Positions 22,915 through 31,555 of a DNA stretch of 40,530 bases are shown here, piece after piece. Position numbers and translations under genes: made by a program. The stretch lies in assembly GCA_022801435.1 (NCBI GenBank), contig JAAWSG010000016.1, forward strand, positions 1 through 40,530, given 5' to 3'. Origin of the DNA: Lawsonibacter sp. (GTDB lineage Bacteria; Bacillota; Clostridia; Oscillospirales; Oscillospiraceae). The stretch's first letter is position 1. Each line of letters begins with the position of its first letter. Below the pieces are notes generated by a model. The model saw nothing but the letters and a program-made list of their open reading frames with translations, was not told the DNA's origin and made no database searches.

Positions 22915-25356
22915 ATGGACTGCAACTCTGAATACACCAAGGAGCAGCTGACTGAGATGATCACCGGCAAGCTCCAGCGCAATTTCGGCTGCACGGTAGA
23001 GACCGCCAACAACAACCACATGTTCAAGGCCTGCGCCCTGGTTCTCCGGGACATCATGTCGCGGCGCCGGATGGAGACCAGCAACCAGATCTGGGAGCAG
23101 CAGCAGCGCCAGGTCCACTATCTGTCGCTGGAGTTCCTCATGGGCCGCTCGCTGGAGAAGAACGCCTACAATCTGGGTCTGCTGGGCACCTTGAAGGAGG
23201 CGCTGGAGGGTATGGGCTTCTCCGCCTCCGACCTCTTTGAGTCTGAGCCGGACGCCGGCCTGGGCAACGGCGGTCTGGGCCGTCTGGCCGCCTGCTATCT
23301 GGACTCCATGACCACGCTGGAGATCCCTGCCACCGGCTACTCCATCTGCTACGAGCTGGGTATCTTCAAGCAGCGCATCATTGACGGCAAGCAGCAGGAA
23401 CTGGCGGACAACTGGCTGGGCCTGGGGGACGCCTGGCTCATCCCCAAGATGGAGGAGACCGAGGAGGTCCGCTTCGGCGGCCAGGTGGTGGACCGCTGGG
23501 AGAACGGCATCAACCGCCCCGAGCACGTGGGCTACACCACCGTCCTGGCCATTCCCCGGGACATGAAGATTGCCGGCTACCGCACCCACCACACCAACAC
23601 CCTGCGGCTGTGGGACGCCAAGAGCCCCGTCCCCGTGGATATGTCCCTGTACTCCCGGGGGGAGTATCTGAAGGCGGTGGAGCAGCAGGCCATGGCGGAG
23701 GTCATCGCCAAGGTCCTCTACCCGGACGACAACCACTATGAGGGCAAGTCCCTGCGTCTGAAGCAGCAGTATTTCTTTGTCTCAGCCACTGTCCAGTCCA
23801 TCGCCCGCCAGCACAAGGCCCAGTACGGGACCCTGCGCAACTTCGCCCGGAAGCACGTCATTCAGATCAACGACACCCACCCCACGCTGGTCATCCCGGA
23901 GCTGATGCGCATTCTGCTGGACGAGGAGGGCTACGGCTGGGATGAGGCGTGGCACATTGTCACCGACTCTGTGTGCTACACAAATCACACCGTCCTGGCG
24001 GAGGCCCTGGAGCGGTGGCCTCAGACCCTGATTGAGACCCTTCTGCCCCGCATCTGGCAGATCCTGACCGAGATCTCCCGCCGCTATCAGGCCGAGCTGG
24101 AGAGCCGCTACCGGGGCGACACGGGCAAGATCGCCCACATGGCCATCATCTGGGGGGGCGAGGTGCGCATGGCCAATCTGTGCGTCTGCGCCTGCCAGGC
24201 CATCAACGGCGTGTCCGCCCTCCACTCCGAGATTTTGAAGCGGGACGTCTTCCGGGACGCCTATCAGGCCGATCCGGACAAATTCAAAAACGTGACCAAC
24301 GGCATCGACCACCGCCGCTGGCTGTCCCAGATCAACCCCAAGCTGGACGCCCTCATCCAGGAGTGTACCGGCAGCGACCGGTATCTGCTCCACCCGGAGG
24401 CCCTGCAGGATTTTGAGAAATCCGCGGACGACTCCTCGGTGCTCCAGCGGCTGGAGGAGATCAAGCGGGAAAACAAGCTCCGCTTCGCCGCTTGGGTAGG
24501 CCGCGAGTCCGGCGTGGTACTGAACACCGACGCCCTCTTCGATGTCCAGGTGAAGCGGCTGCATGAGTACAAGCGCCAGCTGCTCAACGTGCTGCACATC
24601 ATCCACCTGTACAACCAGCTGCGGGACAACCCCAACATGGATTTCACCCCCCAGACCTTCCTCTTCGGCGCCAAGGCAGCTCCGGGCTACCACGTGGCCA
24701 AGCAGATCATCCAGCTCATCAACTCCCTGGCCGTTCAGATCGCCGCCGACCCCATCTGCAAGGACAAGCTTCAGGTGGTCTTTTTGGAGAACTACCGGGT
24801 CTCCCTGGCGGAGAAGCTCATGCCCGCCTCTGAGATCAGCGAACAGATCTCCACCGCCGGCAAGGAGGCCAGCGGAACCGGCAACATGAAGTTTATGATG
24901 AACGGCGCGCTGACCATCGGGACCCTGGACGGCGCGAATGTAGAGATGCACCAGCAGCTGGGGGACGAGAACATCTTCCTCTTCGGCCTGACCACCGAGC
25001 AGGTGAACCAGCGCAAGCGGGACGGCTACCGGCCCCACGAGATCTACCTCCACAACGCCGCCCTGAAGCGGGTGCTGGACCAGATCACCGCCGGATTCTC
25101 GGACAAGGTGTCCTACAGCGACCTGTCCAACCGTCTGCTCTTCGGCACCGGCGGCAGTCAGGCGGACGAGTATATGCTTCTGGCGGACTTTGACAGCTAC
25201 TGCGACGCCCACCGCCGGGTGCTGGAGGCCTACCGCGATCCCAGCCGGTGGTATCGGATGTCTCTGATCAACATCGCCCGCTCCGGCATCTTTGCCGCGG
25301 ACCGCTCCATCCAGGACTACGCCCGGGATATCTGGCACGTCCCCACCCGCAAGTAA
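22915..25356 (+). CDS. glgP: Glycogen/maltodextrin phosphorylase
   Basis: Releases glucose-1-phosphate from alpha-glucan ends. The 813-residue GT35 protein shows 'HYLSLEFLMGRSLEKNAYNLG', 'EPDAGLGNGGLGRLAACYLDSMTTL', 'VIQINDTHPTLVIPELMRI', 'VQVKRLHEYKRQLLNVLHI' and the pyridoxal-phosphate site 'EASGTGNMKFMMNGALTIGT' with the cofactor lysine at residue 659. AGGAGG lies 9 nt before ATG 22915; GTG 22912 is an alternative 6 nt away. The N-terminus is short, as in bacterial enzymes without AMP/phosphorylation control. Confidence 0.96.
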   Translation: MDCNSEYTKEQLTEMITGKLQRNFGCTVETANNNHMFKACALVLRDIMSRRRMETSNQIWEQQQRQVHYLSLEFLMGRSLEKNAYNLGLLGTLKEALEGMGFSASDLFESEPDAGLGNGGLGRLAACYLDSMTTLEIPATGYSICYELGIFKQRIIDGKQQELADNWLGLGDAWLIPKMEETEEVRFGGQVVDRWENGINRPEHVGYTTVLAIPRDMKIAGYRTHHTNTLRLWDAKSPVPVDMSLYSRGEYLKAVEQQAMAEVIAKVLYPDDNHYEGKSLRLKQQYFFVSATVQSIARQHKAQYGTLRNFARKHVIQINDTHPTLVIPELMRILLDEEGYGWDEAWHIVTDSVCYTNHTVLAEALERWPQTLIETLLPRIWQILTEISRRYQAELESRYRGDTGKIAHMAIIWGGEVRMANLCVCACQAINGVSALHSEILKRDVFRDAYQADPDKFKNVTNGIDHRRWLSQINPKLDALIQECTGSDRYLLHPEALQDFEKSADDSSVLQRLEEIKRENKLRFAAWVGRESGVVLNTDALFDVQVKRLHEYKRQLLNVLHIIHLYNQLRDNPNMDFTPQTFLFGAKAAPGYHVAKQIIQLINSLAVQIAADPICKDKLQVVFLENYRVSLAEKLMPASEISEQISTAGKEASGTGNMKFMMNGALTIGTLDGANVEMHQQLGDENIFLFGLTTEQVNQRKRDGYRPHEIYLHNAALKRVLDQITAGFSDKVSYSDLSNRLLFGTGGSQADEYMLLADFDSYCDAHRRVLEAYRDPSRWYRMSLINIARSGIFAADRSIQDYARDIWHVPTRK

Positions 25357-25372
25357 TCCCGGTCATCCAAAG

Positions 25373-25424
25373 CCGATGCACTCCTCCGGCGCGGGGGAGT
25401 GCATCGGTTCAAGTTATATTTTTT
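25373..25424 (+). terminator. Terminator after glgP
   Basis: 12-bp stem (25373-25384/25396-25407) followed by a T-rich tract ending TATATTTTTT. Confidence 0.75.
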
Positions 25425-25437
25425 GTGCTCCGCCTAC

Positions 25438-25466
25438 TTGACGGGAGGACAGAAACTTGATATAAT
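25438..25466 (+). promoter_or_regulatory. Promoter of the tRNA-Thr gene
   Basis: TTGACG (25438-25443), 17 nt, TATAAT (25461-25466): near-perfect sigma-A elements 57 nt upstream of the mature tRNA 5' end. Confidence 0.9.
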
Positions 25467-25522
25467 GTTACGTGTGCTTGAGCGCGGAGACAGCCGCGGA
25501 ACCAGAGCAGCCCGCTTCACAC

Positions 25523-25598
25523 GCTAGTGTAGCTCAGCTGGTAGAGCAGCTGATTCGTAATCAGCAGGTCAGGTGTTCGAGTCACCCCACTAGCTCCA
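25523..25598 (+). tRNA. tRNA-Thr (anticodon CGT)
   Basis: 76 nt with an encoded CCA end. The acceptor stem GCTAGTG pairs with CACTAGC, followed by discriminator T and CCA. The D-arm is AGCTCAGCTGGTAGAGC. The anticodon stem CTGAT/ATCAG carries loop TTCGTAA, so the anticodon is CGT (reads ACG, threonine). The T-arm has GGTGTTCGAGTCACC. It is a single gene with its own promoter and terminator. Confidence 0.95.
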
Positions 25599-25617
25599 AC
25601 CCGCGTTGTCAAAAAAG

Positions 25618-25648
25618 CAAAAATCCCGCACCTTGGTGCGGGATTTTT
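25618..25648. terminator. Terminator after tRNA-Thr
   Basis: Perfect 11-bp stem (25622-25632/25635-25645) followed by a T-run on the plus strand, with A-run upstream so it can also act in the other direction. Confidence 0.9.
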
Positions 25649-25707
25649 GCTATATTTACCTCATACGAAGCACACGCTTTCTCGGTAAAAAGCTGTACCA
25701 AGGGCTT

Positions 25708-25929
25708 TCACCAAAACGCAGTCCCGGGAGCGGCATGGGAGGAGTTCGGGCGGGACCGCGAGGAGGGCAACACAGTAACTGTACTGTTGGCATCCTTAAC
25801 CAGGTCGCCCCGGTTAATGTCAATCCCGGCCTTGACGTTCTTCTGAGCGGCGTTCAGACCGGCAGTCTGGGCCCGCATCTTTTCGGAAATCGCCAGACCG
25901 GCACGGCTGATTTTGCAGCCAGAGCTCAC
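25708..25929 (-). pseudogene. Degraded flagellin N-terminal fragment
   Basis: On the minus strand this frame contains 'SSGCKISRAGLAISEKMRAQ' followed by 'TAGLNAAQKNVKAGID'. Flagellin N-termini read 'LSSG(l/y)rIn.A.DDAAGLAISEKMR(a/g)QI.GLNQA..N'. The match to the D0/D1 helix is close, but the DDAA segment is missing, the true N-terminal 45 residues are absent, and after about 40 residues the sequence leaves the family. No ribosome site precedes it. It is a remnant, not a gene. It sits just beyond the tRNA, a common place for insertions and debris. Confidence 0.5.
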
Positions 25930-25974
25930 GGACAGACTTTGTACAATCTGTCCGCTGCTGAAACGGGGGTTCTC

Positions 25975-26406
25975 TCACCTTATAATAATGTTCTCCGATA
26001 TCTCGCACAGGGCCTGTGCCGCCTCCAGGTCGAACCGTCCGCTCCTTGCCACGTCGGACAGGGAGATCATACCCACCAGCTTTCCGTTCTCCACCACGGG
26101 CAGGCGGCGGACCTGATGGACGGACATCAGCTGAGTCGCTTTCCGGCAGTCGTCTCCGGGGGCCACGGCGGCGCAGTTCCGGGTCATAATGTCCCGCACC
26201 GGAGTCTGCGCCGGGTCCTCCTCGGCGGCGACGCACCGGAGAACGATATCCCGGTCGGTGACCATCCCCCGCAGGCGGCGGTCCTCCCCGCACACGGGCA
26301 GCGCCCCCACGTTGTGACGGCTGATGATCCGGGCCGCCAGCGCCGCGGAGGAGGTTGGCTCAATGGTCACCACGCTGGGGTTCATCAAATCCTTGACCTG
26401 CATCAT
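25975..26406 (-). CDS. CBS-domain pair protein
   Basis: The 143-residue product is two tandem CBS motifs with nothing else: 'VKDLMNPSVVTIEPTSSAALAARIISRHNVGALPV' plus 'LRGMVTDRDIVLR', then 'VRDIMTRNCAAVAPGDDCRKATQLMSVHQVRRLPVVENGKLVGMISLSDVA'. Such stand-alone proteins bind adenine nucleotides or their derivatives (AMP, ATP, SAM) as sensors; partner unknown. I use ATG 26406, after AGGGGTG; the next ATG is adjacent. Upstream in-frame codons lack a site. Confidence 0.9.
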   Translation of the reverse strand: MMQVKDLMNPSVVTIEPTSSAALAARIISRHNVGALPVCGEDRRLRGMVTDRDIVLRCVAAEEDPAQTPVRDIMTRNCAAVAPGDDCRKATQLMSVHQVRRLPVVENGKLVGMISLSDVARSGRFDLEAAQALCEISENIIIR

Positions 26407-26506
26407 GAAAACACCCCTTCGGCAAAATCTGGTCAATCCCAGTCTGCCCAAAGGGGTGCAGTTTTATTCATGACACGGGACACGTTCCGTCCCCGCGTAT
26501 TCGCAG

Positions 26507-27763
26507 TTACGAGGACATTCCCAGCCACCGGGCGTAGTCCTCCGGCTCGCCCACCTGGCCCACGGCGGAGAGGGAGGCCATGTCCGGCCGGAACATCTCC
26601 TGCGCCAGCTCCCGCACCTGCTCCCGGGTGACCGCATCGTAGCGCTCCAGCAGCTCGTCCACCTCCAGCACCTGCCCGTACAGCGTGGTCTGACCGCCCA
26701 GCTGGTTCATTCGGTTCTGGACCGACTCGGTGCTCAGCAGCAGGTTGGCCTTTGCCTGTTCCCGTACCCGCTCCAGCTCCTCCTGACCGGGGCCGTGCTC
26801 CGCCAGAGTCTGGACAATCTCCCGGGCGGCGTCCAGGGCGTCCCGTTCCCGCTCCGGGCTGACGGCGGCGTAAATGGCGATCAGGCCGGTGTCCGCGTGG
26901 TTGTCGATGGTGGAGTAGGTGCTGTAGCACAGGCCCCGGGCCTCCCGCAGCTCCTGGAACAGCCGGGAGGAGCAGCCTCCGCCCAGCAGCGCGTTGAGCA
27001 GAGCCGCCTGGGGCCGCCGCTCGTCCAGGTAGGTGGGGGCGGGGTAGGCCAGCAGCAGGTGGTTCTGCTCGATGGCCTTTTTCCGGGCGGTGACGGCGGG
27101 CCGGTAGGCGGAGGGAGCGGTCCCGGCCTCCTCTCCTCTGGGGAGCTGAGCCAAGGTGCGGGTCAGCAGCTCCACCTGCCGGTCGGTGAAGCTGCCGGCC
27201 AGGGCGGCCACCAGGGTTCCGGCGTGGTAGCGCTCTCTCTGCCACTGCCGCAGCCACTCCCCCGTCATGCCGGACAGGGTGGACTCTCTCCCCAGGATGG
27301 GCCGGGCCAGGGGGGAGTCCTGGTAGGCCGCGGCAGACAGGCGCTCGAACACCAGGTCCTCGGGGTTGTCCTCGTACATACCGATCTCCCCCAGGATCAC
27401 CTCCCGCTCCATCTCCACGTCCCCCTGGTCGAACCGGGAGTGGAACAGCATATCGGTCAGGATGTCCAGTCCCAGGTCCAGGTGGCGGTCCAGGGTGCGG
27501 GCATAGAAGCAGGTGTGCTCCTTGGTGGTGTAGGCGTTGAACTGGCCTCCGATGGCGTCGGTGTCCCGGGCCAGCTGGGCGGCGGAGCGGCGGCCGGTGC
27601 CCTTGAAGAGCATATGCTCAATAAAGTGGGCGGCGCCGCTCTCCTCCGCCCGCTCGTGCCGGGAGCCCACCCCCACATAGAACCCCAGCGCGGCGGACCG
27701 GACTCCGGGGACCGCCTGGGTCAGGAGCCGCGCCCCATTGGACAGCGTAATCTTCTGGTACAT
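26507..27763 (-). CDS. M16 family zinc metallopeptidase (processing-peptidase-like)
   Basis: The 418-residue product has the inverted zinc motif HxxEH as 'HFIEH' (His46, Glu49, His50) and the downstream acidic region 'EREVILGEIGMYEDNPEDLVFE' that supplies the third zinc ligand. The C-terminal half includes 'LLGGGCSSRLFQELREARGLCYS', the R/Y substrate-binding motif of M16B enzymes. Cytosolic peptidases of this YmxG/PqqL-like type occur in most Firmicutes; substrate unknown. It has its own promoter (27803-27831) and an AGGAGG site. Confidence 0.93.
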   Translation of the reverse strand: MYQKITLSNGARLLTQAVPGVRSAALGFYVGVGSRHERAEESGAAHFIEHMLFKGTGRRSAAQLARDTDAIGGQFNAYTTKEHTCFYARTLDRHLDLGLDILTDMLFHSRFDQGDVEMEREVILGEIGMYEDNPEDLVFERLSAAAYQDSPLARPILGRESTLSGMTGEWLRQWQRERYHAGTLVAALAGSFTDRQVELLTRTLAQLPRGEEAGTAPSAYRPAVTARKKAIEQNHLLLAYPAPTYLDERRPQAALLNALLGGGCSSRLFQELREARGLCYSTYSTIDNHADTGLIAIYAAVSPERERDALDAAREIVQTLAEHGPGQEELERVREQAKANLLLSTESVQNRMNQLGGQTTLYGQVLEVDELLERYDAVTREQVRELAQEMFRPDMASLSAVGQVGEPEDYARWLGMSS

Positions 27764-27802
27764 ATCTGACCTCCTGCGTTTTAATCGCTCATCATGCCAC
27801 TC

Positions 27803-27831
27803 ATCATACTATGGCGGACGAAAAAAATCAA
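27803..27831 (-). promoter_or_regulatory. Promoter of the M16 peptidase gene
   Basis: Minus-strand TTGATT (27826-27831), 17 nt, TATGAT (27803-27808), about 35 nt before the start codon. Confidence 0.75.
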
Positions 27832-27851
27832 CCGTTCCCCGCTTTGGGGGA

Positions 27852-27879
27852 ATAAAAAAGACCGCGGCAAACGCCGCGG
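27852..27879 (-). terminator. Terminator of the structured RNA
   Basis: 7-bp all-GC stem (27862-27868/27873-27879) followed on the minus strand by TCTTTTTTATT. It marks the 3' end of the RNA candidate at 27907-28087. Confidence 0.75.
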
Positions 27880-27906
27880 CCCAGGTCTGCCGGGGAATTT
27901 TTTATA

Positions 27907-28087
27907 GATCCCGCTCTGGCCGTGTGGGCCAATTAAAACCTGCACGGATGGCAGGTGGGTCGCCTCCACAGCGGTTTACTGCTTCCAACGTCCAGCCGCC
28001 CTCCGGAGAGGGGACCGGGAGGCCTGCAAGCCGCGCCGTGAGGGGGCGTCCCGTTTGATAAATGTGGGTTTAAAAGAACCCATCACG
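27907..28087 (-). ncRNA. ssrS: Probable 6S RNA
   Basis: The 340-nt space between the M16 and DUF1292 genes has no coding signal but ends in a clear terminator. The minus-strand sequence contains TGGGTTCTTTTAAACCCA (small hairpin), AACGGG, GGCTTGCAGGCC, GGAAGCAGTAAACCGC, GCGACCCACCTG with its partner CAGGT, and a closing TTGGCCCACACGG. I recall this combination from clostridial 6S RNAs, which bind the sigma-A holoenzyme as an open-complex mimic. I cannot align it here, and the ends are approximate. tmRNA, SRP RNA and RNase P landmarks are absent. Confidence 0.5.
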
Positions 28088-28105
28088 CACCGAGCAGGAA
28101 GGGGT

Positions 28106-28417
28106 TCACGCCTCTTCTTCCTCCAGGAGCCGGTCCATAAACAGCTGGTACACCGCCTCCAGCTCCTCATCGGAGTCCGGGGTGGACAGCAGCTCCTCCC
28201 CGTTCTCCTGAATCGCCTTCATAATAACCAGGCCGTACTCCTCATCGTCCAGGTCCACGTCCTTGGGCTCGCCGGTCTCCTCGTCCGACTCCACAGCGGG
28301 GAACATGGCGTAGTAGACATGGCCCTGATACTCCAGGCTGTCCACCATCTCCAGCTCAAACTCATTGCCGTCCTCATCGGTGAGGGTGATAAAGTCGGGT
28401 CCGAACAGGTCCTCCAT
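28106..28417 (-). CDS. DUF1292 family acidic protein (YrzB-like)
   Basis: 103 residues, strongly acidic, with the DUF1292 pattern 'ITLTDEDGNEFELEMVDSLEYQGHVYYAMFPA' and 'YGLVIMKAI...EEELLST' then 'EELEAVYQLFMDRL'. In Bacilli and Clostridia this small protein often lies near yrrK/udk-type genes; no biochemical role is established. It has a GGAGGTGA ribosome site and its own promoter (28452-28480), divergent from the PBP gene. Confidence 0.88.
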   Translation of the reverse strand: MEDLFGPDFITLTDEDGNEFELEMVDSLEYQGHVYYAMFPAVESDEETGEPKDVDLDDEEYGLVIMKAIQENGEELLSTPDSDEELEAVYQLFMDRLLEEEEA

Positions 28418-28451
28418 GGCCGGTCACCTCCAGCAGTCTTTTTGTATCTCT

Positions 28452-28480
28452 ATTGTAACCCGTCCCGCGGAAAAATGCAA
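28452..28480 (-). promoter_or_regulatory. Promoter of the DUF1292 gene
   Basis: Minus-strand TTGCAT (28475-28480), 17 nt, TACAAT (28452-28457), about 35 nt before the start codon. Confidence 0.75.
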
Positions 28481-28531
28481 GAGGAAAGCGCGGTAAATTT
28501 TTGCAGGATTTTTCCTTTGCAGATTACCGGG

Positions 28532-28559
28532 TGGACAAATGGGGAAAATCTGGTATAAT
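28532..28559 (+). promoter_or_regulatory. Promoter of the class A PBP gene
   Basis: TGGACA (28532-28537), 16-nt spacer, TATAAT (28554-28559) with an extended -10 (TGG before TATAAT). It leaves a leader of about 120 nt. Confidence 0.75.
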
Positions 28560-28685
28560 AGCAGACAGAGGAGCATACCCGCTCCTGCCCCCGGGTCCCT
28601 CCGGGGGAGAAAAACAGACAGCCGGCGCACCGCCGGACAGACCGCCGGAGCGGAACCAGAGCCTTCTCCGGCTGGAGGTATCAAC

Positions 28686-31352
28686 GTGTCAGAACACAAC
28701 TCTTTGTATGAAAACAGCCAGTACCCCTCCCGACGGCAGCCGGGAGAACCAGCCGGGAGCCGGCGTCCCAGGAAGAAGAAGCGCCGCCGCCGCCCGGTCC
28801 GCCGTGCGATAGGCATTTTTTTCAAGGTGCTGGGGACCCTGATCCTGGTGGGCCTGTGTACCGGGACCCTGCTCGTCTGCTTCGCCGCCGTCTACATCAA
28901 CGAGGTCATCGTCCCCATCGCCGACCTGAGCATGGACGACTTCCCCCTGGGAGAGAACAGCGTGATGTACTACCAGGACAAGGAGACCGGACAGTACCGG
29001 GAGATGACCACCCTGTTCAGCACCACCAGCCAGATCTGGGTGGATTATGAGGATATGCCCAAAAACCTCATCAACGCCGCCGTGGCCATTGAGGACAAGC
29101 GCTTCTGGGAGCATCCGGGGGTGGACTGGCGGCGGACCGCCCTGGCCGTGTTCTCCATGTTCACCGGCCGGGACATCTCCGGGGGCTCTACCATCACCCA
29201 GCAGCTCATCAAAAACACCACCCAGTACAACGAGACCACCGTCAAGCGGAAAATTACCGAGATCGTCCGGGCCATCCGCTTTACCGAGAACAACTCCAAG
29301 GAGGACACCATCGAGCGGTATCTGAACATCATCCCTCTGGGCAGCGGCTGCGAGGGGGTGGGTTCCGCCGCCCTGGAGTATTTTGGCAAGCCGGTGTCCC
29401 AGCTCACCCTGGCCGAGTGCGCCAGTCTGGTGGGCATCACCAACAACCCCTCCAAGTACGGGCCCTACTCCTTCTCCCGGTCCCAGGGGGTGAACACGGA
29501 CGAGATCTGGGACGCCCGGCAGTGGAACAAGTACCGCCAGGAGGTCATTTTGGGCCAGATGCTGAAGCAGGAGTATATCACCCAGGCGGAGTACGACGCG
29601 GCGGTGGCCCAGGAGCTGGTCTTTGTCCGGGGGGAGAACAACGAGACGGAGACCGACATCTACACCTGGTATGAGGAGACGGTGATCTCCGATGTGCGCC
29701 GGGCCCTGAAGGAGAGGACCGGCCTGTCGGACAAGCGCATCAGCGAGATTATGGCCAGCGGCGGACTGCGCATCTACACCTGCTACGACCCCAAGGCCCA
29801 GGCCATTGTGGACGAGATCTACACCAACCGGGAGAATCTGAACTACACCGCCAAGGACGGCAGCTTGATGCAGTCCGCCATCGCCGTCATGGACAACGCC
29901 ACCGGGGACATTGTGGCCATCGCCGGCCAGTTCGGCGAAAAGACGGTCAACCTGGGGAGCAACTACGCCAACGACGGGCACCGTCAGCCCGGCTCCTCCT
30001 TCAAGCCCCTGGCCGTCTACTCCCCCGCCATCGAGTTCAACCTCCTCAACCCCTGTTCGGTGCTGGACGACTACCCCTACCAGCTCATGGGCGGGAAGGC
30101 CTGGCCCCTGAACTCGGGCTCCTCCCGCTACCAGGGCAGATTGACCATGCGGGAGGCTTTGAAGCAGTCCCTGAACACGGTGGCGGTGCGCATCATGAGC
30201 GACTACGTCACTCCGGAGGAGAGCTTCCACTTCATCCAGGACCGGTACAACATCGACCTGGAGGAGGGCCGGATGATCAACGGGGAGCTGAAAACCGACA
30301 TCACCGTCTCCCTGGCCATGGGCGGCCTCACCGACGGGGTCAACGTCCGGGACATGGCGGAGGCCTACGCCACCTTCCCCAACGGCGGGGTGTACACCAC
30401 CTCCCGCACCTTCACCCGGGTGACCCAGCTGGTGGACGGGGAGGAGCGGCTGCTGCTGGACAACACCCTGGAGCAGGAGCCGGTCATCAAGGACACCACC
30501 GCCTACACCATGAACGACATGCTCCAGGGGGTCTTCACCAGCGGGGGAACCGCCTCGGGCCGGGGCATCAAGGGCCAGCACGCCGCCGGCAAGACGGGCA
30601 CCACCAGCGACAACAAGGACCGCTGGTTCGTGGGCTACACCCCCTACTACACCGCCGCCGTCTGGACGGGGTATGAGCAGGGACAGAAAATGAGCCTGAG
30701 CGGCGTCAACCCCGCCCTGGCCCTGTGGCAGAAGGTGATGGTCCCCCTCCACGAGGGGCTGGAGGACCGGAGCTACCCCGCCCCCGAGGGGACGCGCACC
30801 CTGACCTACTGTCTGGACACCGGCCTGATTGCCAACACGTACTGCGCCATGGACCCCCGGGGCAGCCGGGTGGCCAGCGGCCAGGTCCTCCCGGAGAGCT
30901 TCCCGGAGGACTCCATCTGCACCGCCCACACCGAGGAGAGCCTCCTCACCATCTGCGTGGACTGCCCCATCCTGGACAGCGAGGGGAAGCACACCGGCCT
31001 CTATGGTCAGGCCGGCCCCTACTGCCCGACGGAGAGCCTGCGGCAGATCTGCTACCCCAACTATGAACGGGAGCAGATCGGCTCCGCCGTCGCCCAGGAC
31101 GACCACTGGCGCTTCGTCCACGCCCAGAGCACCGGCCTGTGTACCGTCCACGCCGAGCCGGAGCCTGAGCCGGAACCCGAGCCCGAGCCTGACCCCGGGA
31201 CCGAAAACGGAGGCGGGAACAGCGGCGGGAACGGGGGCCTCCCCGCCCTCCCGGAGGGGGGCATCCGGCCCATCGACCCCAACAGCCAGGGGTCGGGGAA
31301 CACCACAGTCGACACTCCCCCGATCTCCCAGGACATCCACACCACCTGGTGA
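28686..31352 (+). CDS. Class A penicillin-binding protein (bifunctional transglycosylase/transpeptidase)
   Basis: Polymerises and cross-links peptidoglycan at the outer membrane face. Start at GTG 28686 (GGAGGT site 7 nt upstream; upstream frame lies over the promoter). 888 residues: basic cytoplasmic start ('RRPRKKKRRRRPVRR'), one membrane helix (about 41-65), GT51 domain with catalytic Glu136 ('EDKRFWEHPGVDW') and 'GGSTITQQLIKN', transpeptidase with Ser437-Lys440 (SSFK), SLN (495-497) and KTG (636-638). The C-terminal region has 'LCTVH' followed by a Glu-Pro repeat (seven or so EP units) and Gly/Asn-rich linker, likely a wall-spanning or disordered tail. Confidence 0.95.
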   Translation: MSEHNSLYENSQYPSRRQPGEPAGSRRPRKKKRRRRPVRRAIGIFFKVLGTLILVGLCTGTLLVCFAAVYINEVIVPIADLSMDDFPLGENSVMYYQDKETGQYREMTTLFSTTSQIWVDYEDMPKNLINAAVAIEDKRFWEHPGVDWRRTALAVFSMFTGRDISGGSTITQQLIKNTTQYNETTVKRKITEIVRAIRFTENNSKEDTIERYLNIIPLGSGCEGVGSAALEYFGKPVSQLTLAECASLVGITNNPSKYGPYSFSRSQGVNTDEIWDARQWNKYRQEVILGQMLKQEYITQAEYDAAVAQELVFVRGENNETETDIYTWYEETVISDVRRALKERTGLSDKRISEIMASGGLRIYTCYDPKAQAIVDEIYTNRENLNYTAKDGSLMQSAIAVMDNATGDIVAIAGQFGEKTVNLGSNYANDGHRQPGSSFKPLAVYSPAIEFNLLNPCSVLDDYPYQLMGGKAWPLNSGSSRYQGRLTMREALKQSLNTVAVRIMSDYVTPEESFHFIQDRYNIDLEEGRMINGELKTDITVSLAMGGLTDGVNVRDMAEAYATFPNGGVYTTSRTFTRVTQLVDGEERLLLDNTLEQEPVIKDTTAYTMNDMLQGVFTSGGTASGRGIKGQHAAGKTGTTSDNKDRWFVGYTPYYTAAVWTGYEQGQKMSLSGVNPALALWQKVMVPLHEGLEDRSYPAPEGTRTLTYCLDTGLIANTYCAMDPRGSRVASGQVLPESFPEDSICTAHTEESLLTICVDCPILDSEGKHTGLYGQAGPYCPTESLRQICYPNYEREQIGSAVAQDDHWRFVHAQSTGLCTVHAEPEPEPEPEPEPDPGTENGGGNSGGNGGLPALPEGGIRPIDPNSQGSGNTTVDTPPISQDIHTTW

Positions 31353-31361
31353 CCTCCCCAC

Positions 31362-31394
31362 ACCGCCCCAGACGTAGGTCTGGGGCGGTTTTTG
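31362..31394 (+). terminator. Terminator after the PBP gene
   Basis: Perfect 12-bp stem (31362-31373/31378-31389), GTAG loop, followed by TTTTTG. Confidence 0.9.
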
Positions 31395-31459
31395 TCTGAA
31401 CCGCCAAAGAAACCGGGAAATGGCGGGGGATTTTCCCGATTCCGCGCATCCATTTCCCG

Positions 31460-31488
31460 TTGCAAGGCGGCGGCGGGTGTGGTACAAT
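31460..31488 (+). promoter_or_regulatory. Promoter of the ACT-hom unit
   Basis: TTGCAA (31460-31465), 17 nt, TACAAT (31483-31488), 67 nt before the start codon. Confidence 0.7.
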
Positions 31489-31555
31489 GGACCCCGCCAG
31501 AAAAACAAATGACCATGCAACGCGGACACGGCTGCGGAGCGGATTGGAGGAGCAC

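Noticed and set aside
25523-25700. tRNA-Thr as a phage integration site
   Set aside because: No second copy of the tRNA 3' end and no integrase in the window.
25606-26631. Long plus-strand frame across the CBS gene
   Set aside because: Shadow of the tRNA terminator, flagellin fragment and CBS gene; no start signal.
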